From Acidaminobacter sp964416305 (GTDB lineage Bacteria; Bacillota; Clostridia; Peptostreptococcales; Acidaminobacteraceae), in contig CAYQDM010000025.1 of the NCBI GenBank assembly GCA_964416305.1, positions 1 through 34,185 on the forward strand: a stretch of 34,185 bases of DNA. The letters run 5' to 3'. The notes under the pieces are model-generated. The model was not told the origin of the DNA and searched no databases. It worked only from the letters and a program-made list of their open reading frames with translations. The translations under genes and the position numbers were made by a program. Below, in pieces: positions 9,901 through 17,468 of this stretch (position 1 is the stretch's first letter; each line of letters starts with the position of its first letter).

Positions 9901-10493
9901 CCGGTTTCCTTGGACAATCGTATCAGTTGAAGGTTGACTTTCTTCTGCAGTTCCATGCTGTGATCCTGAAGCTCAAGATAGTAGCGGTCCGATCCGAAGA
10001 TGTCCTGGAATTTTTGTGCCAGCGCCTTGGCTTCACCGTATCGATCTTCTGCGATCAGGGCTTGAACGTCTCCCGCCAGGCAGGCGCTGAGGCAGATCAG
10101 GCCGTCGCTGTGTTTAGAGAGCAGGTCCATGTCTATTCTGGGTTTATAGTAATAGCCGTCAATGAATCCCCTGGAAACCAGGTGGATGAGGTTCTCATAG
10201 CCTTTCGCATTTTCCACCAGAAGCACCAGGTGCCCCCGGTTCTTGTCCATGGATGCGTCTTTGTCGTGCATGGACCGGCTGGCCATATAGACTTCACAGC
10301 CTATAATAGGCTTGACCCCTGCGGCTTTGGCAGCCTTGTAAAAATCCACCACGCCAAACATGACACCGTGGTCCGTTATGGCTACCGCGTCCATGCCCTG
10401 TTCTTTCACCCGTTCGAATAGACGGTCAATGACCGTAAATCCATCCAGCAGGCTGTACTCAGTATGCAGATGTAAATGGACAAATTTACTCAT
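6927..10493 (-). CDS. dnaE: DNA polymerase III alpha subunit, DnaE type
   Basis: A replicative polymerase of 1188 residues. The N-terminal PHP domain opens with VHLHLHTEYSLLDG and keeps its metal-binding His/Asp positions (ITDHGVMFG, TNDVHYIEPGDHEVHD), suggesting an intact phosphoesterase site. The C-family palm has PDIDIDFQDDRR (Asp396, Asp398) and GPGRGSVGGS; YRPGPMDSIPRY is also present. Near residues 925-970 there is a low-complexity Ala/Gly/Ser/Thr/Pro linker before LLAFEKEVLGIYFSGHPL, then the OB-fold region. The start is ATG 10491-10493 (MSKFVH), with AAAGG about 11 bases upstream. It lies 68 bases after whiA and before pfkA. In Firmicutes DnaE usually works beside PolC, which is not in this window. 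Confidence 0.97.
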   Translation of the reverse strand: MSKFVHLHLHTEYSLLDGFTVIDRLFERVKEQGMDAVAITDHGVMFGVVDFYKAAKAAGVKPIIGCEVYMASRSMHDKDASMDKNRGHLVLLVENAKGYENLIHLVSRGFIDGYYYKPRIDMDLLSKHSDGLICLSACLAGDVQALIAEDRYGEAKALAQKFQDIFGSDRYYLELQDHSMELQKKVNLQLIRLSKETGIPLVATNDVHYIEPGDHEVHDVLLCIQTGKTLADKDRMSFPTREFYLKSPDEMQRLFPYAPEALANTVKIAQRCHFDFDFSSLHLPEFDLPKDMTAQVYLRQLCYDGLHKRYHVTPEHIRRLEFELGTIHDMGYEDYFLIVWDFIKFAKEQGILVGPGRGSVGGSLVAYCLEITDVDPLAYDLIFERFLNPERVTMPDIDIDFQDDRRQEVIDYVVRKYGKEHVAQIITFGTMAARAAIRDVGRALNQPYADVDKIAKEIPTILGMTIHKALEMNAKLKGYYDTDAEARRLIDFAQKVEGLPRHSSTHAAGVVISKAPVDHYVPLTVQDGNVTTQFGMLLLEELGLLKMDFLGLRTLTVIQRAIELIKENYDLDIDFSKISTDDPKSYVGIGNGQTLGIFQLESAGMTRFMRELKPTCLEDIIAGISLYRPGPMDSIPRYVKSKNNPQLITYSDPKLRDILGVTYGCLVYQEQVMQIVRELGGYSFGRSDLVRRAMSKKKMSVMEEERRYFIHGKLDDEGNVEIPGCLRNGVSKEAADAIFDDMIDFAKYAFNKSHAAGYALVSFQTAWLKAHYPIEFMAALMSSVMGSQTKLAVYIVECQRMNLKVLAPSVNHSLEQFSVEGSAIRYGLLGIKNVGSGIIKALVEERELHGPYRNFTEFCDRMPAGELNKKAVESLIKAGAFDGMGARRSQLLASYERIVDSAHREKRNNAAGQVSLFSGLGMAMAAGANSGTSTSTLADGHATPAPAPTGMTSLDTAPPELLPDVPEFDVRTLLAFEKEVLGIYFSGHPLSAYKDDVDNISSLRLSDLYESWEEGTGAFADGERVVLAGLIAKRTDKITRNNSRMCFLSLEDLYAAIEVLVFPMIMTRYELHLNEDSFIIVEGRLSLREDEPPKLVADAIYPLSQETIRRFKKVPDPKLFLKMEHLEAPLWERVKKILQNYAGETEVVLYLEKEKKTIRTQQKLWVKPAERLLTELRVELGHDAVKLK

Positions 10494-10561
10494 CAATCAA
10501 CGCGCCTTTCCAGCGGAATCTGTTCTGGTGGTGTTTGTCTGCCTATGGTATGGTTTGCTGC

Positions 10562-11512
10562 TTAAGTGACATTCAGCTTGACCCTGAGGTCAGCTGCGAT
10601 CTTCTCTATTTTTCTGAAGCGATGGTTGATGCCCGACTTGCCAACTGGCGGATCCATCATTTCCCCAATTTCCTTCAGGGTCGCTTCTCGATTTTCCAGT
10701 CTCATTTCTGCGGCTTCTCTTAAATTTGCTCCGAGATAGTCAAGTCCCACGCGCTCCATGATGAATTCGATGTCCTCAATCTGTCTGTAGGACGCATCCA
10801 CGGTCTTGTTGAGGTTGGCTGTTTCGCAGTTGACCAGTCGGTTGACATCATTGCGCATCTGCTTCACGATTCTGATGTTTTCAAATTCCAGCAGGATGGT
10901 ATGGGCTCCGATTATATTCAGGAAATCTACAATTTGATCGCCTTCCTTGATGTAGACGATCCAGTGGTTTTTTCGCTGAATGATTTTGGGCACCAGGTCA
11001 TACCGTTCCATCAGTTGGCTGAGGGCTTCCGCATATGGCTCGTCATTGGTGACGAACTCCAGGTGATACCCTTTTTCAGGGTCGCTGAGACTGCCGCCGC
11101 CTAAAAAAACGCCTCTTAAATAGGCCCTCACACAGCATTCCTTAGTTGCGATGCCCTCCGGAATGCCGTCCTCAAATTTATAGGTGCCATCACTGTGGTC
11201 AATGATTTTGAGAGCTATCAGGATTTCCTCAGCGCCCTGCACGACGATCAGATAGGTATTGTTTTTTTTCAGCATTGGATTTTGTTTGATCAGGATCTCT
11301 GCGCTCAGCCCGAAGATGCGCTTAAATCCGGAGAAAATCCGTCTGGCTATGGCCGGGTTCTCGGTCGTCAGCGTCAGGCTGAGACCTTTGCCCCGGGCGT
11401 AGCCGATAGAGCCGCTGACCTTGATTAATGCAGAAAGCTCTGCAATCTGGCAGCAGCGATCCTCGCCCCGGATCTGGCAGAGCTCATTTTTGGTTGTGGA
11501 TGAAAATGACAT
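10562..11512 (-). CDS. whiA: DNA-binding protein WhiA
   Basis: WhiA is a conserved Gram-positive protein linked to sporulation septation in Streptomyces and to division and chromosome segregation in Bacillus. The 316-residue product starts SFSSTTKNELCQI, has the degenerate LAGLIDADG-fold segment AYLRGVFLGGGSLSDPEKGYHLEF, and ends in a helix-turn-helix region (LKEIGEMMDPPVGKSGINHR). Start ATG 11510-11512 follows AGGTGAGACT. It sits 37 bases downstream of a Nudix gene and 68 bases upstream of dnaE. In many Firmicutes whiA directly follows yvcK; here about 7 kb separates them. Confidence 0.96.
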   Translation of the reverse strand: MSFSSTTKNELCQIRGEDRCCQIAELSALIKVSGSIGYARGKGLSLTLTTENPAIARRIFSGFKRIFGLSAEILIKQNPMLKKNNTYLIVVQGAEEILIALKIIDHSDGTYKFEDGIPEGIATKECCVRAYLRGVFLGGGSLSDPEKGYHLEFVTNDEPYAEALSQLMERYDLVPKIIQRKNHWIVYIKEGDQIVDFLNIIGAHTILLEFENIRIVKQMRNDVNRLVNCETANLNKTVDASYRQIEDIEFIMERVGLDYLGANLREAAEMRLENREATLKEIGEMMDPPVGKSGINHRFRKIEKIAADLRVKLNVT

Positions 11513-11549
11513 AGTCTCACCTGTCTTTTAGGTCCTTGTGCTATTATAC

Positions 11550-12089
11550 TTAATCTTTTTCGATGTTGTCTTCCAGTCCGAGTACAGCTTTTCCCTTGCG
11601 CACCATCTCCCGCTCGTCATTGTAGCGAAGGAAATTGTCAATCTCCCCAACGTCTACAAAGCGACCGTCGATAAAGCCCTCTTCTTCAAGGGGAATAATT
11701 TCTGTGGTCATGGCGATCATGGCATACCAGTGAACGCGCTTGATGATCAGTTCCTGTTGACTCCAGATGTTTCTAAACCGATATCCGGTCTCGTCAAGAT
11801 ATCCCAGAACCTGCGCTGTGACGCCTGTCTCCTCGGAGACCTCACGGGCTGCAGCATTCTCCGGGGACTCTTTGGGTTCGACTTTGCCTTTAGGCAGCAC
11901 CCAATCGCCATTCATTTTTTTTAGAATCAGAACCCGCCGTCCATGAAAGACGACTCCGCCTGCGCTCGTCACATATTTCAAAGGTTTCACGCCCTTATGG
12001 TCAATATCAGGAATTAGAGTTGAGAGGAGAAGAACGGGACAATAACGAATGCTTCCGGTCTGGATTTGTCCCACAGTGGTTAAACACAT
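11550..12089 (-). CDS. Nudix hydrolase
   Basis: A perfect Nudix box is present: GKVEPKE, seven residues, then REVSEETGV. These enzymes cleave nucleoside diphosphates linked to another group; the substrate cannot be read here. The core starts at KPLKYVTSAGGVVF and covers about 145 residues. The start is uncertain. ATG 12087-12089 has AAAGGA seven bases upstream, but an extended -10 box (TGGTATACT) at 12101-12109 places transcription start near 12094, making such an mRNA nearly leaderless. A GTG at 11988-11990 would give the usual family N-terminus but lacks a clear ribosome site. It heads the Nudix–whiA–dnaE–pfkA run. Confidence 0.85.
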   Translation of the reverse strand: MCLTTVGQIQTGSIRYCPVLLLSTLIPDIDHKGVKPLKYVTSAGGVVFHGRRVLILKKMNGDWVLPKGKVEPKESPENAAAREVSEETGVTAQVLGYLDETGYRFRNIWSQQELIIKRVHWYAMIAMTTEIIPLEEEGFIDGRFVDVGEIDNFLRYNDEREMVRKGKAVLGLEDNIEKD

Positions 12090-12100
12090 AATCATCCTTT

Positions 12101-12109
12101 AGTATACCA
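12101..12109 (-). promoter_or_regulatory. Extended -10 promoter before the Nudix–whiA–dnaE run
   Basis: On the minus strand the sequence is TGGTATACT, an extended -10 element (TGn then TATACT). No convincing -35 is present, which is acceptable for extended -10 promoters. Predicted transcription start is near 12094, within the first codons of the longest Nudix reading frame. Confidence 0.45.
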
Positions 12110-12396
12110 CAAAATGTAGTGCCCCATGCGGCTCAATTGGATTTAGAGTCCGGTGTCTGGTACAAAAATTATTACAGTGCCAGTCACCGAGTTGAGTTTG
12201 GTGTCTGACACTCAGGCGAGTTTGGGGTCAGACACCGTAATGATTACGAAACACAAAAAACAATCCGTGTTCATTATTGATTTCCGAGCCATTCCTTGAC
12301 TCCATCTAATTTAGCCACCCCTTACAACTTGCACCCCCTCTATGATAAACTAATGTCATAAAAGCATTCATCTCATCCACAACTGGAGTGATTCTT
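12110..12396. other. Gap between the Nudix gene and the sigma-54 regulator
   Basis: Together with the promoter just before it, this divergent stretch of about 300 bases has no gene. It contains two tandem hairpins (listed separately), a TTGCAC-like box at 12329 that could belong to a promoter for the regulator, and A-rich sequence around 12250-12270. No good -10 at standard spacing from TTGCAC was found. Confidence 0.6.
12151..12236. repeat. Two tandem palindromes built on GGTGTCTG (REP-like)
   Basis: Hairpin one pairs CGGTGTCTGGTAC (12151-12163) with GTGCCAGTCACCG (12177-12189), 11 of 13 positions. Hairpin two pairs GGTGTCTGAC (12200-12209) with GTCAGACACC (12227-12236) perfectly. GAGTTTGG precedes both arms of the second hairpin (12194 and 12218). 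A third, better palindrome with the same core lies at 26414-26440. Short dispersed palindromes of this kind are, in other genomes, often mobilised by REP-associated tyrosine transposases; none is seen here. Confidence 0.6.
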
Positions 12397-13773
12397 GTGA
12401 ATCAGTTTGACGCCAACTTTTATATCGCAATCCTTGAAGCCTCCCATGACGAAATTTATGTCACGGACGGCGACGGTTTTGCCGTCTATTGCAATAAAAC
12501 CTTCGAATCCAACTATGGTCTGAAACGCGAAGAAATCATGGGCAAGCACATCAGCTTCCTCCTTGACAATCAATACTGCGACCAATCCCCTTTGCCGATG
12601 GTTATTGAACAAAAAAAAGAGATCAGTATCCGCCAGAAGACGAAAATGGGCAAAACCCTCCTGATCACTGCAACGCCATCCTTTGACGAAAACGGGAATA
12701 TAAACTTAATCGTTGAAAACTGCAGGGATGTCACTGAAATGGAAGCCATCAAGGCTGATCTTGAGCACACTAAAGAGCAGATGATCCGCTATAAAAATGA
12801 AATCGACGAACTCAGACGCAACGAGTTGAGAGAAACGGAGAACCTCATTGTCAACAATCCCAGGATGAAATCGATTGTAGACATGATCGACCGCCTGTCA
12901 TCCATTCACTCCACGATTCTGATCTCGGGAGAGTCCGGCACCGGAAAGAGCATCCTGGCAAAGTACATCCATTCCAAGAGCACGCGAAAAGACGGCCCTT
13001 TCATCACCATCAACTGCGCCGCCATTCCGCCCAACTTATTGGAATCAGAGCTCTTCGGCTATGTCGCAGGCGCTTTTACCGGCGCAGACAAAAAAGGGAA
13101 AGTCGGCTTGGTAGAACTGGCGAGCGGCGGTACGCTCTTCCTGGACGAAATTGGTGAAGTGCCGCTGCCGCTGCAGGCAAAATTCCTTGAGCTCATACAG
13201 GATAAGCGGTTCATTCCCGTGGGATCCACCAAGTCAAAATCCATTGACATCCGAATCATTTCTGCCACAAACGCAGATCTGATGACCCTTGTCAAATCCA
13301 AAAATTTTCGCGAAGATCTCTACTACCGGCTTAAAGTCGTGGACCTTCAAATCCCGCCACTTAGGGACAGAAAAGAGGACCTAAACGAAATGGCTAGCCT
13401 CTTCCTGAATAAATACAACAGGGAGTACAAACTGAATCGTGAAATGTCCAAAGACTGCATGGAGGTCCTCCGGAATTATCGCTGGCCGGGAAACGTCAGA
13501 GAACTCCAGCACGTCATAGAACAACTTGTCGTCACAGTTCCCGGAAAGGTCATTGAGCCACACGATCTCCCAATGCACTTATTCCGCGATGCACTCGTGC
13601 CGCTGGACCCGACGCAGTCAGAGCTGCCTTCGCTGGACATCGCTCTCGAAGAGATTGAAAAAACATTGATCTTGAAAGCTTTTGAACATTTCGGAAGCTC
13701 CTACAAAGCCGCGAAAGCACTTCACATTTCGCAAAGCAAGGCAAGCAGGCTATACAGAAAGCATACCGAATAA
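12397..13773 (+). CDS. PAS-domain sigma-54-dependent transcriptional activator
   Basis: This is a bacterial enhancer-binding protein of 458 residues. An N-terminal PAS domain (about 5-120, EIYVTDGDGFAVYCNKTFE) is followed by a short coiled coil. The AAA+ ATPase has Walker A GESGTGKS at 178-185, GAFTGA (225-230, which contacts sigma-54), Walker B GGTLFLDEIGE and the Arg-containing LPLQAKFLELIQ and RLKVVDLQIPPLRDR regions. A Fis-type helix-turn-helix ends the protein (YKAAKALHISQSKASRLYRKH). There is no receiver domain, so the PAS domain probably senses a small ligand. GTG 12397-12399 follows GGAG by eight bases. It converges on an amino-acid permease gene whose upstream region has a sigma-54 promoter, its likely target. 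Confidence 0.95.
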   Translation: MNQFDANFYIAILEASHDEIYVTDGDGFAVYCNKTFESNYGLKREEIMGKHISFLLDNQYCDQSPLPMVIEQKKEISIRQKTKMGKTLLITATPSFDENGNINLIVENCRDVTEMEAIKADLEHTKEQMIRYKNEIDELRRNELRETENLIVNNPRMKSIVDMIDRLSSIHSTILISGESGTGKSILAKYIHSKSTRKDGPFITINCAAIPPNLLESELFGYVAGAFTGADKKGKVGLVELASGGTLFLDEIGEVPLPLQAKFLELIQDKRFIPVGSTKSKSIDIRIISATNADLMTLVKSKNFREDLYYRLKVVDLQIPPLRDRKEDLNEMASLFLNKYNREYKLNREMSKDCMEVLRNYRWPGNVRELQHVIEQLVVTVPGKVIEPHDLPMHLFRDALVPLDPTQSELPSLDIALEEIEKTLILKAFEHFGSSYKAAKALHISQSKASRLYRKHTE

Positions 13774-13790
13774 GACTCCTGAAGAATAAA

Positions 13791-13831
13791 GGAAGAGGAA
13801 GAAGGGCCAAATACACCCTGCTTCCTCTTCC
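13791..13831. terminator. Bidirectional terminator between convergent regulator and permease genes
   Basis: A perfect 11-bp stem pairs GGAAGAGGAAG (13791-13801) with 13821-13831, and an inner AGGG/CCCT extends it. It lies 18 bases after the regulator stop and 20 bases after the permease stop. The minus-strand side is followed by TTTATTCTTC; the plus-strand side is less T-rich. Confidence 0.75.
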
Positions 13832-13850
13832 CTAATTTCAGGCCAAATAC

Positions 13851-15260
13851 TCAATAACTGTCTGCAGCCTCCTTGCCCTCAATGCTCTCAGCTTTTGGAC
13901 GTACTGCATAAAACAAAAATCCTGATCCAATCAAAAGAGCCAGCAGCGCATATTCCGCAGGCCAATGCAAGGCGCCTGGACTGGAGGGCAGCAGCATGGC
14001 AAGTGTGAGGAAGAGAACCACGCCAATCCCCATGAGGTCGAGGGCGCGTGCGTGGAAGGACTGTGGCCGACCATCGGCAGATCGCTTTCTGAGGCGATAG
14101 GCGGAAAACACAGTTGACCCCCATAAAAGGATGTAGAAAAACGCAGCTAAGTTGACGAGAGCGGCAAACACCGCACTTCCTACAAAAGGGGTGATGCCAA
14201 TGACTAGAGCAACAAACAGGATTGCATTGCCCGGGGTCTTGTAGACCGGATGAACCGCGGCAAAACACCGGGGAATCAGACCCGCCTTCCCAAGGGCGTA
14301 CAAGGATCGTACTGCACCAAAGAACATGCCGTTAAAAACGCCTATAATATTGATCACAGCGGCTGACAGCAGGATGCCTCTGAACGCAGGCACACCGGTA
14401 AGTCGAACCAGGCTGTCCGAAAAAGGTATGGATGTCGACGCCATTTCCTGCCAAGGCATCAGACCTGCCTGGAGAAACAGCAGCGCACCGTACAACACGG
14501 TGGAAATGAGGATGGACAGCATCATTGCCTGCCCGATCCGCTTGACGCTGAGGCTCGCACTGGCTTCTTCCACGCCTTTGGAGATGTTTTCCCAGCCGGC
14601 AATGGAGAAGGGAAGGAGCACCAGCAGAGAGATCGTGCCGTCAAAAGTCGACTTGACTGCAAATGGTGATAAATTTTCAGGATCAAAGAAGAGCATGCCA
14701 GCTATAAACGCCCCAACTACCATGGTGATGACAATCGCCATAAGGACGACTTGAACCTTTGAAAAGAATTTTGTGCCTCTGTACTGCAGCCGGGCAATGC
14801 CGAAGATAAGCGCGATCCCGATCAGGACAGCCCAGAGTGTCACCGGCTGTCCGTCAACGGAATATAGGATATTTCGACCTTCAAGTACCGGAAAGAGAAC
14901 GTAGAGCATTTTGACTATGGCCAGTGTCTGCCAGGCACAGATCACGCCGTTGACCAGAAACCCACACCATCCCGCGACGAGCGCTGCGCGCTTGCCAAAA
15001 GCACGACCGGCGTAATGCATCTCTCCCCCACCTTCCGGAAACATAGGCATGATCCGGGTATAGGATGAAGCCATGACCAGAAGCATCGCCAATCCAAGGA
15101 CAAAGGCCAGCAGCGCATTGAAAGGACCACCGGATGCTGTCATCCAGATCCCCGTCATCAAGAGCCATGAGGAACCAAAGACACAGCCAATCCCCATTCC
15201 CAGAAATCCGACAAAGCCTATAGTGCGTTCAAGTTTTATGGGTGCTGCGTTATTTTTCAT
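13851..15260 (-). CDS. APC-superfamily amino-acid permease
   Basis: A 469-residue, very hydrophobic protein with about twelve membrane segments. The first contains GFVGFLGMGIGCVFGSSWLL, resembling the unwound glycine-rich helix of APC transporters; ENISKGVEEA in the middle is also typical. It should import (or exchange) an amino acid or amine across the cytoplasmic membrane; specificity is not readable. ATG 15258-15260 has an ideal site (GAGGAGGAAGCCAG). A sigma-54 promoter lies about 70-85 bases upstream, and a sigma-54 activator gene lies convergently next door, suggesting that uptake is induced by a ligand sensed by the PAS domain. It is probably a single-gene transcript. Confidence 0.9.
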   Translation of the reverse strand: MKNNAAPIKLERTIGFVGFLGMGIGCVFGSSWLLMTGIWMTASGGPFNALLAFVLGLAMLLVMASSYTRIMPMFPEGGGEMHYAGRAFGKRAALVAGWCGFLVNGVICAWQTLAIVKMLYVLFPVLEGRNILYSVDGQPVTLWAVLIGIALIFGIARLQYRGTKFFSKVQVVLMAIVITMVVGAFIAGMLFFDPENLSPFAVKSTFDGTISLLVLLPFSIAGWENISKGVEEASASLSVKRIGQAMMLSILISTVLYGALLFLQAGLMPWQEMASTSIPFSDSLVRLTGVPAFRGILLSAAVINIIGVFNGMFFGAVRSLYALGKAGLIPRCFAAVHPVYKTPGNAILFVALVIGITPFVGSAVFAALVNLAAFFYILLWGSTVFSAYRLRKRSADGRPQSFHARALDLMGIGVVLFLTLAMLLPSSPGALHWPAEYALLALLIGSGFLFYAVRPKAESIEGKEAADSY

Positions 15261-15330
15261 CTGGCTTCCTCCTCGAGTAACTGTCAAATGCGCTATTTTA
15301 TGTGGCATCTGGCTGCTTGACATAGTAATA

Positions 15331-15346
15331 CGCAATTCTTATGCCA
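15331..15346 (-). promoter_or_regulatory. Sigma-54 (-24/-12) promoter of the permease
   Basis: On the minus strand the sequence is TGGCATAAGAATTGCG. The GG of the -24 element and the GC of the -12 element are ten bases apart, as sigma-54 requires, and TGGCA and TTGC match the consensus. Transcription would start near 15320, about 60 bases before the permease ATG. Confidence 0.75.
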
Positions 15347-15446
15347 TAATTTGAAACAATTATTTAAAACAATCTCCAGATTTAGAACTGAAATTGCAAT
15401 GAAACAACCAATTCGAAGACGGTTTATTGCTCTATTTGGATTAAAA

Positions 15447-15485
15447 CGAGTCGTGCGCCAAAAGCGACAAGTCAGTTTCGACTCG
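15447..15485. promoter_or_regulatory. Candidate upstream activator site for the sigma-54 regulator
   Basis: CGAGTCG (15447-15453) and CGACTCG (15479-15485) form a perfect inverted repeat whose centres are 32 bases apart. They lie about 127-165 bases upstream of the predicted transcription start, a usual distance for enhancer sites. A further palindrome, GAGTTATTTTTAACTC, is at 15544-15559. Binding by the neighbouring activator is inferred. Confidence 0.4.
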
Positions 15486-15716
15486 CCAAACTTTATCTGC
15501 GCCGCTTGCAAATCCAAAGTTTAGCAGCATTTTGAATTAAAGCGAGTTATTTTTAACTCATTTTTATAAATTGAGAACATTTGACTGTTGAGCCCAAACG
15601 CCAACACCACTAATAATCATCTTTTGAAAGCTTTTAATTCTGTCGAATTGAACTTTGATGTGAAAAAACCAAGTTGATTTTGACTCACTTTGCTCGATTC
15701 GACAAATGAACGCAGC

Positions 15717-15745
15717 AAAAAGACCTCCAATCAGAGGCCTTTTAT
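15717..15745 (-). terminator. Terminator after the TRAP-associated small membrane gene
   Basis: A stem of GACCTC (15722-15727) with GAGGCC (15734-15739), extended by A/T pairs, encloses a six-base loop. On the minus strand one G-U pair completes it and a T run follows. It lies about 30 bases after the stop codon at 15775. The T-rich plus side may make it bidirectional. Confidence 0.65.
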
Positions 15746-15774
15746 TTTGGCGGATCCTTTATAATCTAAAACGC

Positions 15775-16047
15775 TTAATGTGACCGTTTAATTTTCTTCT
15801 CAATGAACAGCGCGTGCAGCCCCGTCAAGTAAAAAGAAACCAAACCCGCCAGTGTGCCGATGGTCGCGGCGCGAATAAAATAAGGCATAACTGTATTCTT
15901 AGCGCTGACAGCAATGCCGACCCCAGTGTCTCCACCTACAATCAGCGCCGCCGCAAACATGAGAAAAACGATCCCGCCGCCCATAATCGCAATCAAAATA
16001 GAGATGCTGAAAATGGCGCTGACAACCTTCTCAATTTTTGTTCTCAT
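15775..16047 (-). CDS. Small membrane protein beside a TRAP-type permease
   Basis: A 90-residue protein with two clear hydrophobic stretches (about 10-35 and 55-78) and a basic C-terminus (EKKIKRSH). I recognise no named family. ATG 16045-16047 has a strong ribosome site (GAGGAGG) and it starts 20 bases after the large permease gene, so the two are co-translated. TRAP systems need a small DctQ subunit with about four helices; this protein is in the right place but has only about two, so it could be a reduced small subunit or an accessory protein. The ORF can be extended upstream without a ribosome site. Confidence 0.75.
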   Translation of the reverse strand: MRTKIEKVVSAIFSISILIAIMGGGIVFLMFAAALIVGGDTGVGIAVSAKNTVMPYFIRAATIGTLAGLVSFYLTGLHALFIEKKIKRSH

Positions 16048-16067
16048 CAATGGACCTCCTCGTGTGA

Positions 16068-17438
16068 CTATAAAAAGAAAATCGGCAATAGTCCGCCCAG
16101 AACCAAAATGGAGACCGTAAGATGCACCGCGATCCAAACTAATGCCAGAATCGACGTTTCCCGCATTCTCGACTGCGCAATCCCCATAGCTGCATACATG
16201 GCAAGGGCAAGCGGCGGCGTCATCCCTTCCATAGCACCGGTTATTGCCGGCAAAATCGCCGCTGCCAACAGCGGGTTGACGCCGACAGCAACCAGGCCGC
16301 CCACAATCGCCGCACCGAAAATTGCGATCTGCGAAGACCCAGGAAGAAACATGCCAAGAAACATGGTCATTATTGGAATGAATATCACGAGCTGAAAACG
16401 TGTCAATTCCATCTGGTGTATGTACTCCCCGAGTGCTGCGCCTACCTTGGCATCACCGAAAACGTAGGAAATGCAGTAGGCAAAATAAACTGTTGCGGCT
16501 ACAGGGGCAATACGCAGCATGGCTTTTCTGAACATTTGAAACAGATGACTCAGCGACAGCCTTTCTTTGGTTTCATTCATACTGATCAGCAAGGTATAAA
16601 TGGCCGCCACACCTGGCGTAAACAGAATTACCGAGCTTGAAAACGCACTGGCGCCTTCCTTGCCAATTCTGTCGGTAATCCACGTTGGACCAAACTTGAA
16701 ATCAATGAACAGCGGCAGAAAGATAATGACCGGGACCAATAAAGCTTTCCAGCCCTTCTTCAAGGTATCCATTGTTTTAGGGATTTCCTCGGATGGCACT
16801 GGCGATACCTTGTAGTACCTGCAGAATAAAAAGAGGGTTACAACACGCTGTAAAATAAACCAAAGGCCAATGCCCCATACGGTCATCCAAAAACCCGACA
16901 TGGTATAGGTTCCAGGGTAAATGGTATCCAAGACGCCAAAGGCTAATAAAATTGTGCCGGATGGCGGAATCATAGGTCCCAGTGAACTTGCAGACATTTC
17001 GACTGTAGCGGCGAGCGCAGGCGGAAATTTGGTTTTGATCATGGCCGGTATGGTAAAGACCCCCGTGGCAGCAACGTTGCCAGGGCCTGTTCCGGAGAGG
17101 GCTGCCATAAACGTGCTGGAGAGCAGAGAAACATAGCCGGCACCTCCCCGGAATCGGCCAACAATGGACAATATGAAATCGATAATATTTGAGACGACAT
17201 TGGTCTGACCAAAGATATACGCGAGGGACAGAAACGCGACAATGGCATAAAACAGTGTGTTTGTAGAAGGTCTGATTAAATACGCTGAAAATTGATCGAG
17301 CTTGCCCAGGATTCCGAGCATAACGACAAACCCAATGAACATAGCTTCATAGATTGGTCGTCTCAGCAGCACGAAAAACACGATAATCGTCCCGAGCAAC
17401 GCCAGGAGATACATTAACTCAACAGGTAAACCGCTCAT
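16068..17438 (-). CDS. TRAP-type transporter large permease (DctM-like)
   Basis: A 456-residue membrane protein with about 11-12 helices. The signature of the DctM/TRAP large subunit is visible: ALSGTGPGNVAATGVFTIPAM followed by ATVEMSASSLGPMIPPSG, repeated in divergent form as PGSSQIAIFGAAIVGG and PAITGAMEGMTPPLAL. Such permeases take up organic acids or amino acids with a sodium gradient and an extracellular binding protein. It resembles the TAXI-type branch but lacks the fused N-terminal small subunit. No solute-binding protein gene is in the window. ATG 17436-17438 follows GAGGAGG. It lies 30 bases after the ATP-grasp gene and 20 bases before the small membrane gene, forming a three-gene operon. 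Confidence 0.85.
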   Translation of the reverse strand: MSGLPVELMYLLALLGTIIVFFVLLRRPIYEAMFIGFVVMLGILGKLDQFSAYLIRPSTNTLFYAIVAFLSLAYIFGQTNVVSNIIDFILSIVGRFRGGAGYVSLLSSTFMAALSGTGPGNVAATGVFTIPAMIKTKFPPALAATVEMSASSLGPMIPPSGTILLAFGVLDTIYPGTYTMSGFWMTVWGIGLWFILQRVVTLFLFCRYYKVSPVPSEEIPKTMDTLKKGWKALLVPVIIFLPLFIDFKFGPTWITDRIGKEGASAFSSSVILFTPGVAAIYTLLISMNETKERLSLSHLFQMFRKAMLRIAPVAATVYFAYCISYVFGDAKVGAALGEYIHQMELTRFQLVIFIPIMTMFLGMFLPGSSQIAIFGAAIVGGLVAVGVNPLLAAAILPAITGAMEGMTPPLALAMYAAMGIAQSRMRETSILALVWIAVHLTVSILVLGGLLPIFFL

Positions 17439-17468
17439 TAAACCCCTCCTCGTGCCTTAAAGCGACAA

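Larger units (their letters stand above)
15261..15774. other. Regulatory gap upstream of the permease
   Basis: This 514-base A+T-rich stretch has no convincing gene. It holds the sigma-54 promoter, several inverted repeats with GAGTC/GACTC half-sites, an 8-bp inverted pair (TGTCGAAT at 15641, ATTCGACA at 15697) and a terminator for the upstream TRAP operon at 15717-15745. A small open frame at 15293-15517 on the minus strand lacks a ribosome site and overlaps the promoter. Confidence 0.6.

Noticed and set aside
9231..10421. 396-codon plus-strand frame opposite dnaE
   Set aside because: It lies wholly within dnaE on the other strand and shows no family motif; such antisense frames are common at this base composition.
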